A program made the position numbers and the translations under genes. DNA of 64,000 nucleotides, from NCBI RefSeq assembly GCF_014191875.1, contig NZ_JACHXD010000001.1, positions 651,304 to 715,303 of the forward strand. Reading direction: 5' to 3'. A model generated the notes under the pieces. That model ran no database searches. It was not told the DNA's origin and saw nothing but the letters and a program-made list of their open reading frames with translations. Below, one piece after another: positions 46,040 to 54,787 of the stretch; the stretch's first letter is position 1, and each line of letters starts with the position of its first letter. Source of the stretch: Pseudoduganella violacea. GTDB lineage: Bacteria > Pseudomonadota > Gammaproteobacteria > Burkholderiales > Burkholderiaceae_D.

Positions 46040-46060
46040 AAATAAGAATCACTCGCAATT
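46040..46060. promoter_or_regulatory. Fur-box-like site upstream of fecI
   Basis: AAATAAGAATCACTCGCAAT (read on +) resembles the Fur boxes in front of fecI-type genes (GATAATGATTCTCATT-like on the other strand) and lies 34 bases before the fecI start; iron repression is the expected effect. Confidence 0.6.
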
Positions 46061-46208
46061 ATACGGTGAAACTGCCTAAATAAATGCAAGTTGCATGCTT
46101 GCTTTTCAGTCAATTGTTACAATTGGTGAATATCGTGCGCCCCCAATGCGTATACAATCCACACCTTTCTCTAGAGCAATACTACTAATATTCATAAGGG
46201 GTTCGCTG

Positions 46209-47393
46209 ATGTTTTTGAAGCGCGTGGCCATGGTGTTCGTGGCAGTAGTGGCAGTAGTAACAGTAACTGGCCTGTTTCCGCAAACCGCATCAGCCTCCAA
46301 TATCGCCGTAGCCGGTTTTGCCTTCGCTGGTGATGCCGGCACCGCCAAAACCCGTTTCCCGCAGAGTTATGCCGTGTATGAGCGCATGCGCGCCACGCCG
46401 GGCCAAAGCTTCTCGCGCCTGTTGGTGGACCGCAGCGCCGCCGTCAAGAATCCCGCCTTCGAGCTGATGGCGCCGGACAAGATGATGAACCTGAAGGCGT
46501 CCGACCAGGCGCTGATGACGGTGCTGGTGCTCAGCGGCGAGACCATCCTCACCGAAAATTTCGGCAGCTACTACAAGACCTTCGTCAATCTGCGCGGTGA
46601 AGCGCTGATTTTCGACTTCAAGAGCAAAACCGTGGTGCGCAGCTACCCGATCAACGCCGCCCTGTTCGACGCCACCCCGGTCCCGCCCTCGGAGGCGCGC
46701 ATCGGCCGCTTCGTGGAAGAACTGCTGACCAAGGAAGAGGGCAAGGGCCTGTTCACCCAATACCTGAACCGCCTGGCCAGCGCCACGCTGCCGGCGCCGG
46801 GCACCCGCACCATCCAGGTGCGCAAGGCCGAGATGGCGCCTGAAGCGCTGGCGCTGATGCCGGAAGCCCTGCGCAGCCAGCCCAAGATCATCGAATCGAT
46901 GCTGGCCGACTCCTTCGGCTCCGTGCTGTCGGCCAAGGCCGGCGTGCCGGTGCTGCCGTCCGGCGCCGGCCACGCCATGGGCACCATGGCCATGCGCCTG
47001 GAAAACGGCGACGATGTGCAGCTGAAGATCGGCGAAGGCGACTATTTGTTCGATATCAAGATCAACAAGTTCGCCAAGATCAAAACGGCCGAAACCCGCG
47101 TCGGCACCTCGTATGTATACGGCGCCTACGCCAATATCCACTTCTTCGAGCCGACCCTGAACACCGACTACATCAACACCGACCTGAAAAACGGCGAATC
47201 CGCCGTGGTACCGGCTGGCCTGGTGTCGACCGACGATTTCGCCGCCTACCAGGACGCCATCCGCGGCATGTTCCTGAAGCTGGCCGATGCCTTTGAAGGC
47301 GCCGATCCGAAATGGGTCACCACCGCCGCTTCCGCCAAAGACATCACGAAACAGATTGAAGCAACCCGGACTATCCTGAAAGCGAGTAAATAA
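46209..47393 (+). CDS. Exported protein of unknown function, first gene of CsgG-like operon
   Basis: 394 residues from ATG at 46209, with AAGGGG upstream. N-terminal signal peptide (FLKRVAMVFVAVVAVVTVTG ... ASA) and a soluble mature part with alternating hydrophobic strands; no family recognised. Phrases such as DQALMTVLVLSGETILTENFG and GRFVEELLTKEEGKGLF suggest a mixed alpha/beta domain related to CsgG-style envelope proteins, but this is weak. Stop codon is immediately followed by the ATG of the next gene, so the two are coupled. Predicted periplasmic. Confidence 0.82.
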   Translation: MFLKRVAMVFVAVVAVVTVTGLFPQTASASNIAVAGFAFAGDAGTAKTRFPQSYAVYERMRATPGQSFSRLLVDRSAAVKNPAFELMAPDKMMNLKASDQALMTVLVLSGETILTENFGSYYKTFVNLRGEALIFDFKSKTVVRSYPINAALFDATPVPPSEARIGRFVEELLTKEEGKGLFTQYLNRLASATLPAPGTRTIQVRKAEMAPEALALMPEALRSQPKIIESMLADSFGSVLSAKAGVPVLPSGAGHAMGTMAMRLENGDDVQLKIGEGDYLFDIKINKFAKIKTAETRVGTSYVYGAYANIHFFEPTLNTDYINTDLKNGESAVVPAGLVSTDDFAAYQDAIRGMFLKLADAFEGADPKWVTTAASAKDITKQIEATRTILKASK

Positions 47394-48509
47394 ATGAAGA
47401 AATTCCTCCTGCTGTGCGCAGCCCTGCTGCTGTCGGCGCAAGCCGTCGCGCAAATCGTGCAAGTCAAAGGCGTAGCGACCATCAGCTACCCGACCACCCT
47501 GAGCCCGATGGACAAGGAAAAAGCCTACCGCAACGCGCAGCTGGCCTCCGTCGAGCGCTACTTCGCCGAAAGCGGCGAAGCCGAATCGCAGAACTTTGAA
47601 GCGATCCAGGACAAGATCGAAGCGAACCTGGACAAATTCCTGCTCAGCACCACCGTGCTGAACGAAATGGACCAGCCCAACCTGCGCAAGTACTCCGTGT
47701 CCGTGCGCACCGAGCTGAATGTCGCCAAGCTGAAAAACACCCTGAAGAGCGCCAGCGCCGCCGGCAAGACCGCCGTCGGCGAGAAGTCGCAGATGGTCTA
47801 CGTCTTCGTCGGCCGCGAAGTGGCCAGCGTGAAGAGCTTCGACGACCGCGTTGTGCAGCGCGCCGAAATGAGCGTCGAGCGCGACGTCAAGCGCAACGGC
47901 AGCACCAAGGGCAGCGAAGGCGAATCCCTGCGCGGCGGTTCCATCTCCACCAACGCTTCCGTGCGCAAGAACGACAGCCTGTCGGCCAAGCAGTCCGTGA
48001 CCGTGGAAACCGGCGGCAGCACCACCCGCAAAGCCGACCAGACCGAATTCCGCGTGTTCTCGCTGGCGAACCAGAAAACCGCCATCACCAGCGTGTTCTC
48101 GCAAGCCGGCTTCGCCGTTGCCGATCCTGAATTCGTGCTGGGCGACAAAGACATCCCATCGGTCAACCAGGACTTCTCCAAAGGTAACGACCTGGCGCCG
48201 GCCACTCTGCGTTCCATCGTCGCCTCCCTGCGCAAGAACGGCGTGCCGCTGCTGGCGCTGGCCACCTTCGACGTGAACCCTGCCGCCGTGGACGAAGCCA
48301 CCGGCATGCAGCGCGTTGTCGTTTCAGTGACCGGCCGCGTGCTGGACCTGCGCGGCAACCTGCCGCGTGAAGTGGCTTCCGTGCCGCCGGTGCAGTACTT
48401 CGGCCTGGGCGCCGACAGCGCCACCGCGCAGACCAAAGCCCTGAAAGAAGCCTCGGGCCTGGCCGCCAAGGAAGTGGTTAGCCGCCTGAACGCCGCCGGC
48501 GTGTATTGA
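47394..48509 (+). CDS. Exported LPP20/FlgT-like protein
   Basis: 371 residues; clear signal peptide MKKFLLLCAALLLSAQAVAQ. The start of the mature part, VKGVATISYPTTLSPMDKEKAYRNAQLASVERYF, has the small beta-alpha unit (AYRNAQLASVE) seen in FlgT/LPP20 N-terminal domains, followed by a Ser/Gly-rich middle (about 175-215) and a C-terminal domain with LRKNGVPLLALATFDV. It begins directly at the stop of the previous gene and is 48 bases before the next one. Function unknown; the resemblance to FlgT-type proteins is from a short motif only. Confidence 0.78.
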   Translation: MKKFLLLCAALLLSAQAVAQIVQVKGVATISYPTTLSPMDKEKAYRNAQLASVERYFAESGEAESQNFEAIQDKIEANLDKFLLSTTVLNEMDQPNLRKYSVSVRTELNVAKLKNTLKSASAAGKTAVGEKSQMVYVFVGREVASVKSFDDRVVQRAEMSVERDVKRNGSTKGSEGESLRGGSISTNASVRKNDSLSAKQSVTVETGGSTTRKADQTEFRVFSLANQKTAITSVFSQAGFAVADPEFVLGDKDIPSVNQDFSKGNDLAPATLRSIVASLRKNGVPLLALATFDVNPAAVDEATGMQRVVVSVTGRVLDLRGNLPREVASVPPVQYFGLGADSATAQTKALKEASGLAAKEVVSRLNAAGVY

Positions 48510-48557
48510 TTGCCTCACCCTCGTTTCATGACAACTTAAAAGAAAGAAGACCGCACT

Positions 48558-49181
48558 ATGAATAAGATTCGCATGTCCGTTCTGCTGGGCGCCCTGATGA
48601 TGGCAGCCTCCGGTATCGCTTCCGCCCAATTCGGCGGCCTGACCAGCGCCCTGGGTGGCGGCAAGTCGAGCGGCGGCGCCAGCGCCGAGCAGATCGTGAA
48701 ACGCTACGTGACCGGCACCCAGAGCGTGATGAACGCCGACGCCAATATGCTGGCCGCCCTGGGCCTGAAAGACGAATCCGAAAAAGCCGCCCTGCACGCC
48801 AAGAACCTGACCGAAGGCGCGACCAAGGATGCGCTGGAAGGCGCCGCCAAAGTGCAGACCGACAGCAGCAAAGTGCTGGAAGAGCGCATGAAGGGCCAGA
48901 AAGTGGTGATGGATGAAGAGAGCAAAAAACGCTTCGCCAACGGCCTGGCCGACCTGGCGCGCGGCGTGATCCAGTACGTGGGCGTGAGCAAGGACATGTC
49001 CGGCTTCAAGCCAAGCGTGACTTCGCTGGGCGCGACTGCCAATTCGGCTGTCTACATCGTGCAAAGCCTGCCAGGCTCGCTGAAGTCCGTGGGCAGCACC
49101 CTGAAAACCGCGATCGATTTCGCCAAGAGCAACAACATCCCTCTGCCTAAAGAGGCCAACGACGCTACCGCGCTGCTGTAA
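48558..49181 (+). CDS. Small helical exported protein
   Basis: 207 residues. Signal peptide MNKIRMSVLLGALMMAASGIASA, a short Gly-rich segment, then an Ala/Lys-rich mostly helical domain (EQIVKRYVTGTQSVMNADANMLAALGL ... FANGLADLARGVIQYVGVS) with no recognisable family. It may be a periplasmic partner of the CsgG-like lipoprotein encoded six bases downstream. The helical content is suggestive of an oligomeric or chaperone-like role, but that is a guess. Confidence 0.78.
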   Translation: MNKIRMSVLLGALMMAASGIASAQFGGLTSALGGGKSSGGASAEQIVKRYVTGTQSVMNADANMLAALGLKDESEKAALHAKNLTEGATKDALEGAAKVQTDSSKVLEERMKGQKVVMDEESKKRFANGLADLARGVIQYVGVSKDMSGFKPSVTSLGATANSAVYIVQSLPGSLKSVGSTLKTAIDFAKSNNIPLPKEANDATALL

Positions 49182-49187
49182 TCGACC

Positions 49188-50654
49188 ATGAAATACGCCA
49201 TTACCTCCGCGCTGCTGGCTGGCCTGATCCTGGCTGGTTGCGGCGAGAAGAAAGATGCGCCGGCCGCACCTGCTGGCCAGGCCGCACCGGCCGGTCCTAA
49301 CCTGACCCAGACGCCGGACGTGGGCAAGGTCGAGCAGGTGGCGACCACCGCCATCGGCTCCGGCATGTCGCCCGGTGCCGCCGTCAACGATGCGCTGAAA
49401 ACGGCCATCATGCAGGTCAACGGCACCACGGTGGACGCCACCTCGGCCAACATCAACGTGCTGAAACAGGTCACGGAAACGCTGGACGCCGAAGTCACCG
49501 ACGGCGTCGATACCGCCAAGCTGGCGGCGACCGCCACCACGACCATGCAGGGCCAGGCCTTCATCGACCAGATCGTGACCCAGTCCAAGGGCGCGGTATC
49601 CTCCTTCAAAGTCGTGAAGCTGACGCCTCCGGCCAATAAGGGCGGCATGTTCCAGGTCGAGATCGAAGCGAAGATCGCCAAGTTCAAGGCGCCGGCGGAC
49701 AGCGGCAAGATCAAGATCGTGGTCGCGCCGCTGCGTTCGGACAAGGCCAGCTTCAATATCGGCGGGCGCAACGTGCCGGCGCAGGAAGTGCTGTCGGCCA
49801 TCCGCCAGCAGATCATCGATTCGCTGTCGCAGACCGGCCGCTTCACGGTGCTGGACCGCCAGTTCGAGGGCGAGCTGCAAAATGAGCTGAACATGATCGA
49901 GTCCGGCCAGACCGCCAACACCGACTTCGCCAAACTGGGCCAAGCCTTGAGCGCGGATCTGGTCTGGGTCGGCGTGGTCAACGAGCTGGCGTACAACCGC
50001 AACGCGCGCAAGCTGCAGACTTCGGACCGCGAGCTGGTGTCGTATGCCGGCGCCTGGTCGGTATCGCAGCGCATGATCAATCTGGCCACGCGCCAGATCC
50101 TGCAGTCGACCACCCTGCGTGGCGAACCGCCGGCGATCGCGCCAACCACCCTGGGCACCAACTTCAACGAAGCCGGTCTGCTGAAAGACATGCAGGCTGA
50201 AATCGTGAAGAAGGCCACCGACGCCATCCTGCTGCGCACCTTCCCGATCTCGATCGTGGAACGCGACGGCAATAACGTCGTGCTGAGCCAGGGCGGCAGC
50301 GCCGTGACGGAGAACGGCCGTTACCGCGTCTACCTGCAAGGCAAGGAGATCAAGGATCCGCAGACCGGCCAATCCCTGGGCAATATGGAAAGCCAGTGCT
50401 GCGAGGTGGTGATCAACCGCGTGACGCCGAACCTGTCCTACGGCACGCTGGAAAACGTGCAGGTCAAGCTGGATGGCGTAGCCGCCGGCGCCCTGCAGCT
50501 GCGCGAAGCCGTGGCGGCGCCGAAGCATGCCGCAGCCAAACCAGCCGGCGGCGACGCCAGCCAGGAAGCGCCGGCCAAGCCGCAGAAGGCGGCCGCCGTT
50601 GCCAAGAAGGCTGCCGCGCCTGCGGCCGATGCGCCGAAGAAGGACGACTGGTAA
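49188..50654 (+). CDS. CsgG/LpoB-like outer-membrane lipoprotein
   Basis: 488 residues. Lipoprotein signal MKYAITSALLAGLILAGC with lipobox LAGC, then a linker and an unassigned region (about 40-175), a CsgG-type domain at about 180-370 (IVVAPLRSDKASFNIGG, VLSAIRQQIIDSLSQTGRFTVLDRQFEGELQNEL, GQALSADLVWVGVVNEL) and an Ala/Lys/Pro-rich disordered tail. CsgG forms secretion pores and LpoB activates penicillin-binding proteins, so the domain alone does not decide the role. No curli genes are near. A terminator closes the operon. Confidence 0.85.
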   Translation: MKYAITSALLAGLILAGCGEKKDAPAAPAGQAAPAGPNLTQTPDVGKVEQVATTAIGSGMSPGAAVNDALKTAIMQVNGTTVDATSANINVLKQVTETLDAEVTDGVDTAKLAATATTTMQGQAFIDQIVTQSKGAVSSFKVVKLTPPANKGGMFQVEIEAKIAKFKAPADSGKIKIVVAPLRSDKASFNIGGRNVPAQEVLSAIRQQIIDSLSQTGRFTVLDRQFEGELQNELNMIESGQTANTDFAKLGQALSADLVWVGVVNELAYNRNARKLQTSDRELVSYAGAWSVSQRMINLATRQILQSTTLRGEPPAIAPTTLGTNFNEAGLLKDMQAEIVKKATDAILLRTFPISIVERDGNNVVLSQGGSAVTENGRYRVYLQGKEIKDPQTGQSLGNMESQCCEVVINRVTPNLSYGTLENVQVKLDGVAAGALQLREAVAAPKHAAAKPAGGDASQEAPAKPQKAAAVAKKAAAPAADAPKKDDW

Positions 50655-50970
50655 GCCGTCCGGATCGCAGCATGCAAGCCCGCCCGCAGCAATGCCGGCG
50701 GGCTTTTTTCATGGCGGCGCGGCCCTGTCTATCGGGGCATATCTTTCCATTGAAAAAAACAGCGCCCATATGTGCGAAAACGCACAAAGGCTGGCCGAGC
50801 CTCCTGTTCTAATCCTGCTATCATTTGCGCAGGCAAAGGAAACTTTGTCTGGCGCATGGCCCCAGGCGATACCTGTATTGGATAGGGCATTTGATGCCGC
50901 TCATGCCCAGCTTCTTCCAGTGGAGTAATCTTGCCTTGAGGCTTGATGTGCTGTTTGGAAAGGGAAAACT
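50655..50970. other. Non-coding stretch before the zinc-ribbon gene
   Basis: 316 bases. The first 55 hold the terminator above. The rest has no gene I can support and no strong promoter; GGGAAAACT precedes the GTG of the following small gene. Confidence 0.5.
50676..50709 (+). terminator. Terminator after the CsgG-like operon
   Basis: AAGCCCGCC / GGCGGGCTT stem with a loop of about 12 bases, followed by a T-run, 22 bases past the last stop. Confidence 0.85.
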
Positions 50971-51168
50971 GTGGAAACGATCGAGACCAAGCTGTCCCCG
51001 GAGGGCGTAACGCCCCCGCTGCCTTCCGTGCCCGCCGCCAGGACGCGGCAATCCTTGCCACCAAAAGGTTCGTGCTGGTATTGCGAAAAGCCCTTGGATA
51101 GCGTGCGCCGTTTCTGCGGCAAGGAATGCGCCGAATCCTTCGACGAAGAAGCGGAGTTCACCCGCTGA
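50971..51168 (+). CDS. Small zinc-ribbon protein
   Basis: 65 residues from a GTG at 50971. The C-terminal half has CWYCEKPLDSVRRFCGKEC, four cysteines in a CxxC-x9-CxxxC arrangement that would bind zinc. Similar short proteins with a DUF2116-like zinc ribbon occur in betaproteobacteria without a known role. The N-terminal 30 residues look disordered. Isolated, with no obvious operon partner; expression would rest on the ribosome site GGGAAAACT. Confidence 0.7.
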   Translation: METIETKLSPEGVTPPLPSVPAARTRQSLPPKGSCWYCEKPLDSVRRFCGKECAESFDEEAEFTR

Positions 51169-51169
51169 A

Positions 51170-51202
51170 CTGATTTACAGCTGATTCACAGCTGATTCAC
51201 AG
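51170..51202. repeat. Three tandem 11-bp units
   Basis: CTGATTCACAG twice (51181-51202) preceded by CTGATTTACAG (51170-51180). They lie between the zinc-ribbon stop and the end of the Hpt gene and include that gene's stop codon. Confidence 0.6.
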
Positions 51203-51778
51203 CAGCGGCAGCAGCGCCGCCAGCGCGAGTTCGAAGTCGAATTCGTGGGCCGCTTCCGCGATCTCCTGATACGTGACGATGCCCAGCGCGGCGATCAGCG
51301 GCGCCGCCGACTGTTCCAGCAAATCGATGGCCGCGCCATTGCCCTCGTCGAGCAGCAAGGCCAATCGATTGAGTAGGGCGCGCTGCGCTATCGGATCGGC
51401 CGGACCAGGCGCGGGCAGGGGCGGCGTGCTGGCCGGCGGCGGCAAGACCCCATCCAGCTTATGCAGCAGGCGCCGCATGGCTTCATCCAGGCGATGCAAG
51501 GCCGGCGCGTCGAGCTGCTGTTCGATCTGCCGCGCCAGGTCATGCACCTCATGCGCGCCCACCATGCCGGCCGCGCCCTTCAGCGTGTGCACCTTGCGCC
51601 GCGCCGCCTCGGCCGCGCCGGCCTCCAACAGGGCGCCGGCTTCCTGCGCCGCATCGCGGTAATCGTGGCGGAAGCGCTGCAACAGGCGCTGCAGCAAGGG
51701 ACGGTCCCCCATCAGGCGCTGTAGTCCATCATCCAGATCGAGAGCGGAGCGCGGCGTCGCGGGAGCGGAATCGTTCAT
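51197..51778 (-). CDS. Hpt domain histidine phosphotransfer protein
   Basis: 193 residues. The N-terminal domain carries the Hpt motif RKVHTLKGAAGMVGAHEVHDLARQIE with the phospho-accepting His at about residue 64, as in phosphorelay intermediates. After a Pro-rich linker (about 112-127) a second, degenerate helical domain follows without a clear motif. No kinase or response regulator is adjacent, so its partners are encoded elsewhere. Five bases downstream of the CAP lipoprotein gene on the same strand. Confidence 0.85.
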   Translation of the reverse strand: MNDSAPATPRSALDLDDGLQRLMGDRPLLQRLLQRFRHDYRDAAQEAGALLEAGAAEAARRKVHTLKGAAGMVGAHEVHDLARQIEQQLDAPALHRLDEAMRRLLHKLDGVLPPPASTPPLPAPGPADPIAQRALLNRLALLLDEGNGAAIDLLEQSAAPLIAALGIVTYQEIAEAAHEFDFELALAALLPLL

Positions 51779-51783
51779 AAGCC

Positions 51784-52734
51784 TCAGCGGGTAGTAAAGG
51801 ACCAGTTGCGGGTGACGGCCATGCCGCCCACCGTGCCTTGGAAGCTGACATCGTAAATGGCATTGGCGCGCAGCGGGGCCAAAGGAATGATGGCGGCCGC
51901 CGATTTGGGCGTGTGCGCATCGCCGGACGGCGCCAGCAGGCGCACCGCCAGATCGCTGCCGCCGCGCGCGCGAAGGCTGAAATTCTGCACCGTCAGCGGA
52001 TTATCCAGATCGGTGTGCACGCTGACCGGATAACCCACCTCGTTCAGGTTGGGCACCGGATCGGGCGATTCGCTATCGCTCATGAAATTGAGCGGTACCA
52101 TGGTCTGGGCGTTGGCCGGATACATGACCAGGCCATTGCGGCCCACGCCCGCGCCGTAACCGCTGATGGTGGCGAAATCGGCCGTGAAATACGTGTAGTT
52201 GTTATTGCCGCTGGCCGCCCCTGTGCCCATTTCGCGGAATATCGGCTCGAAGATCACGAAGCGGTGATAAATCGCGGTGATCAGCTCCTCCGCATGATAA
52301 AAGCCGGAACGGTTGGACGCGGCTGAAATCACTTCGCCATAAGCAAAGCCGGTCTGCGGCAGGATATAGTGGGCCGCGGTCAGGCGGTCGAACAGCGTCA
52401 CGCCGGTAAAGCCGGGCAGGCCCATGACCTGGTCATGCGTGACGGTACTGTTCAGGAACTGGTAATTCGAATGCCCCTGCGCCGCCGCATCGATATTGCC
52501 ATTGCGCGTCAGCACCGACAGGCCGATCTGGCCGCGCCGGTAATTGAACCAGTTGAAGCCATCGAGCGCCGTATTGCCGCTCAGCGCGGGAGCGCCAGGC
52601 GGCTGCACCACCGTCGGCGTGGGCGCCGGCGCCATCCCGCTCGTGCCGCCACCTCCGCCCCCACCGCAGGCCGTCAGTAGGGCGGCGAGCAGCAAGGCGG
52701 CGGATGGCGCGGGCCAGAGTCGAAGAGGGCGCAT
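51784..52734 (-). CDS. CAP domain (SCP/PR1-like) lipoprotein
   Basis: 316 residues. Lipoprotein signal MRPLRLWPAPSAALLLAALLTAC, then a Gly-rich linker (CGGGGGGGTSG) and a CAP domain at about 55-205: LDGFNWFNYRRGQIGLS, AQGHSNYQ (His), GFAYGEVIS (Glu) and HAEELITAIYHRFVIFEP (His) fit the four CAP signature positions. The last 90 residues form a beta-sandwich-like segment ending in NWSFTTR. Bacterial CAP proteins are extracellular with unclear roles, sometimes in envelope or exopolysaccharide binding. Divergent from pssA. Confidence 0.87.
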   Translation of the reverse strand: MRPLRLWPAPSAALLLAALLTACGGGGGGGTSGMAPAPTPTVVQPPGAPALSGNTALDGFNWFNYRRGQIGLSVLTRNGNIDAAAQGHSNYQFLNSTVTHDQVMGLPGFTGVTLFDRLTAAHYILPQTGFAYGEVISAASNRSGFYHAEELITAIYHRFVIFEPIFREMGTGAASGNNNYTYFTADFATISGYGAGVGRNGLVMYPANAQTMVPLNFMSDSESPDPVPNLNEVGYPVSVHTDLDNPLTVQNFSLRARGGSDLAVRLLAPSGDAHTPKSAAAIIPLAPLRANAIYDVSFQGTVGGMAVTRNWSFTTR

Positions 52735-52907
52735 GATAGGCTCCTAGGGCGGAGAAGGCGAAGCAAGATCGATTCTATGCCTATTTCTGCCGATCTGAAT
52801 GAGCCGTGACTGGTTGGCAACAAAACTTCGCGCCCAGGAAGCGCCGTGCTGCGCGGTAAAATAGGCAATATTGGCAGCCATGCCCAACCCGAAACCGGCC
52901 GTCCCAT

Positions 52908-53687
52908 TTGAAGACCTCGCACCATCCCCGTTTGCAGCGCGCCAAGTTCGCCCTGCCCAGTTCGGTCACCCTGCTCTCGATCGCCTGCGGCTTCGCCAGC
53001 ATCGTGATCTCGGTCGACAATGCCCACGTCGGCTATGCGGCCGACTACCAGCTGTCGGCCGCGCTGCTGGTCCTGGCCGGCATCTTCGACGCCCTGGACG
53101 GTTTTGTCGCGCGCGCCACCGGCACCAGTTCCGAGTTCGGCGTCCAGCTCGACTCCATCGCTGACGTCATGAACTTCGGCTGCGCCCCCGCCATGCTGCT
53201 GTACTGTTATGGCTTTGTGCAGATCGGCCCGGCCGACCCCACGCTGTTGCGCGCCGGCGGCATTGCCGCCTTCTTCTTCGTCGCCTGCGGCGCCCTGCGC
53301 CTGGCGCGCTTCAATGTCAATGTCGGCCGCACCGACCCGCGCTACTTCGTCGGCATGCCCATCACCGCCGGCGCCGCCTGTGTCGCCGCTTTCGTGGTCG
53401 CCTGGCCCGAACCGCCCGACGACCTGCTGCACGGCTACGCCGTCGTGCTGCTGCTGTTTGCGGTAGGCAGCCTGATGGTCTCCACCATCCGCTTCCCCAG
53501 CTCCAAGCAAAAGAAAAGTACGATGGCCCTGGTCCTGCTGGCCGTGAATATAGGACTGCTGATCTGGCTCAAAGCCTACTACTTCGTCCTCTTCTTCGCC
53601 GTCTACATCGCCGGTACGGTAGCGTTAAACCTCGCCTGGCGCGCCGGCTGGAAGCGCATCCCCCCACCCCTCACCTACGACGATTGA
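52908..53687 (+). CDS. pssA: CDP-diacylglycerol-serine O-phosphatidyltransferase
   Basis: 259 residues, membrane enzyme making phosphatidylserine from CDP-diacylglycerol and serine, the precursor of phosphatidylethanolamine. The CDP-alcohol phosphotransferase motif is complete: DG-x2-AR-x8-G-x3-D-x3-D in LDGFVARATGTSSEFG and QLDSIAD (about residues 63-86). Several membrane helices follow. The first usable start is TTG at 52908 (MKTSHHPRLQRAKFALPSSV), unusual but no ATG is in frame near by. It is a typical bacterial type II PssA. Confidence 0.92.
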   Translation: MKTSHHPRLQRAKFALPSSVTLLSIACGFASIVISVDNAHVGYAADYQLSAALLVLAGIFDALDGFVARATGTSSEFGVQLDSIADVMNFGCAPAMLLYCYGFVQIGPADPTLLRAGGIAAFFFVACGALRLARFNVNVGRTDPRYFVGMPITAGAACVAAFVVAWPEPPDDLLHGYAVVLLLFAVGSLMVSTIRFPSSKQKKSTMALVLLAVNIGLLIWLKAYYFVLFFAVYIAGTVALNLAWRAGWKRIPPPLTYDD

Positions 53688-53693
53688 TAAATC

Positions 53694-53801
53694 TCAAACA
53701 ATGTCCCACCCTGGTGTCAGGCACCAGAGTAGGACATTCTTTGATCTAGATCAGCAAATGTCCGACCTTGGTGCCTGACACCAGGGTGGGACATTGTTTG
53801 A
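53694..53801. repeat. 108-bp near-perfect palindrome
   Basis: The segment reads almost the same on both strands, centred on TGATCTAGATCA at 53742-53753. Each arm contains its own inverted repeat built on GGTGTCAGGCACC and TGTCCCACCCTGG, so four related half-units are present. It has the form of a dispersed betaproteobacterial palindromic repeat between pssA and the aldo/keto reductase gene, and could also terminate transcription from both convergent genes. Confidence 0.85.
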
Positions 53802-53822
53802 TTTAGCGCAAAGGAGAGGGCG

Positions 53823-54734
53823 TCAGGCGACTTCGTGGCCGCGGGCGGCGCGCAGGATTTCGAACCATTGGGCGCGGCTCAGGCTGAATTGGGTGGCTTC
53901 GACCGCTACCTGCACGGCTTCGATGCGGCCGCTGCCGGTCAAGGGGATGGGGCGGCTCGGGTGCTGCATGATCCAGGCGAAGACGATGCTGGCGAAGGGC
54001 CGCTGCAATTGGTCGGCGATGTCCTTGATCACCAGCCGCAGGCGTTCGCTCTGCGCATCGCTGGCGCTGAACAGGCGGCCACCGCCCAGGGGCGACCAGA
54101 CCATCGGCGCGATTCCTTTGTCGTGCAGGCCGTCCAGCGTTTCGTCGAACAGCGGCGCCACGTGCAACGGCGAGAATTCGATCTGGTTGGTGGCCAGCGC
54201 AATGCGCCGGTGCAGCATCTCGAACTGGTGGCGGCTGAAGTTGGAAACGCCAAAGTGCCGCACCTTGCCGTCCTGCCGCAGACGTTCGAAGGTGCGCGCC
54301 ACCTCGTCGTAATCCATCAGCGGGTCGGGACGGTGGATCAGCAGCAGGTCCAAGTGATCGGTCTGCAAGGCCCGCAGCGAGTTTTCCACCGAGGCGAGAA
54401 TATGCGCCGGACTGGTGTCGTAATGCTGGATGCTGTGCGCCGGCCGCCGTTCTGACAGCAGCTTGATGCCGCATTTGCTGACCAGCTGGATGCGCTGGCG
54501 CAGCTCGGGCTTGAGGGCCAGCGCTTCGCCGAACAATTGTTCCACGCCATAGCTGCCGTAAATATCGGCATGGTCAAAGCTGCTCACGCCCAGCGCCAGG
54601 CATTCTTCGATAAAGGCCAGGCGCTGCTGCGCCGTCATATTCCATTCGTTCATACGCCACATGCCGGCCACGATGCGCGATAAGTGCGGGCCGTTGCCGC
54701 TGGTCTGGAGCGAAGGTGCGAGTGCCTGTGCCAT
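53823..54734 (-). CDS. Aldo/keto reductase (YdhF-like)
   Basis: 303 residues. TIM-barrel NADPH reductase with the catalytic set Asp (FDHADIYGSYG, also giving Tyr), Lys (LVSKCG) and His (DLLLIHRPDP), plus NQIEFSPLH and GSGRIEAVQ for cofactor binding. The pattern is closest to the YdhF/YcsN branch, with unknown physiological substrates. ATG at 54734 chosen; a TTG at 54749 would add five residues. A terminator-like palindrome lies past the stop. Confidence 0.9.
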   Translation of the reverse strand: MAQALAPSLQTSGNGPHLSRIVAGMWRMNEWNMTAQQRLAFIEECLALGVSSFDHADIYGSYGVEQLFGEALALKPELRQRIQLVSKCGIKLLSERRPAHSIQHYDTSPAHILASVENSLRALQTDHLDLLLIHRPDPLMDYDEVARTFERLRQDGKVRHFGVSNFSRHQFEMLHRRIALATNQIEFSPLHVAPLFDETLDGLHDKGIAPMVWSPLGGGRLFSASDAQSERLRLVIKDIADQLQRPFASIVFAWIMQHPSRPIPLTGSGRIEAVQVAVEATQFSLSRAQWFEILRAARGHEVA

Positions 54735-54787
54735 CTTGTGCGCTTTCAATAAACGTTGCCGATATCTTGATTATATGTCGGCCGAAA

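Noticed and set aside
50676..50709. Hairpin as part of a small RNA
   Set aside because: Simplest reading is the terminator of the preceding operon; no promoter for a separate RNA was seen.
51170..51202. Tandem 11-bp units as a CRISPR or iteron array
   Set aside because: Only three short units with no spacers and they run into a gene end.
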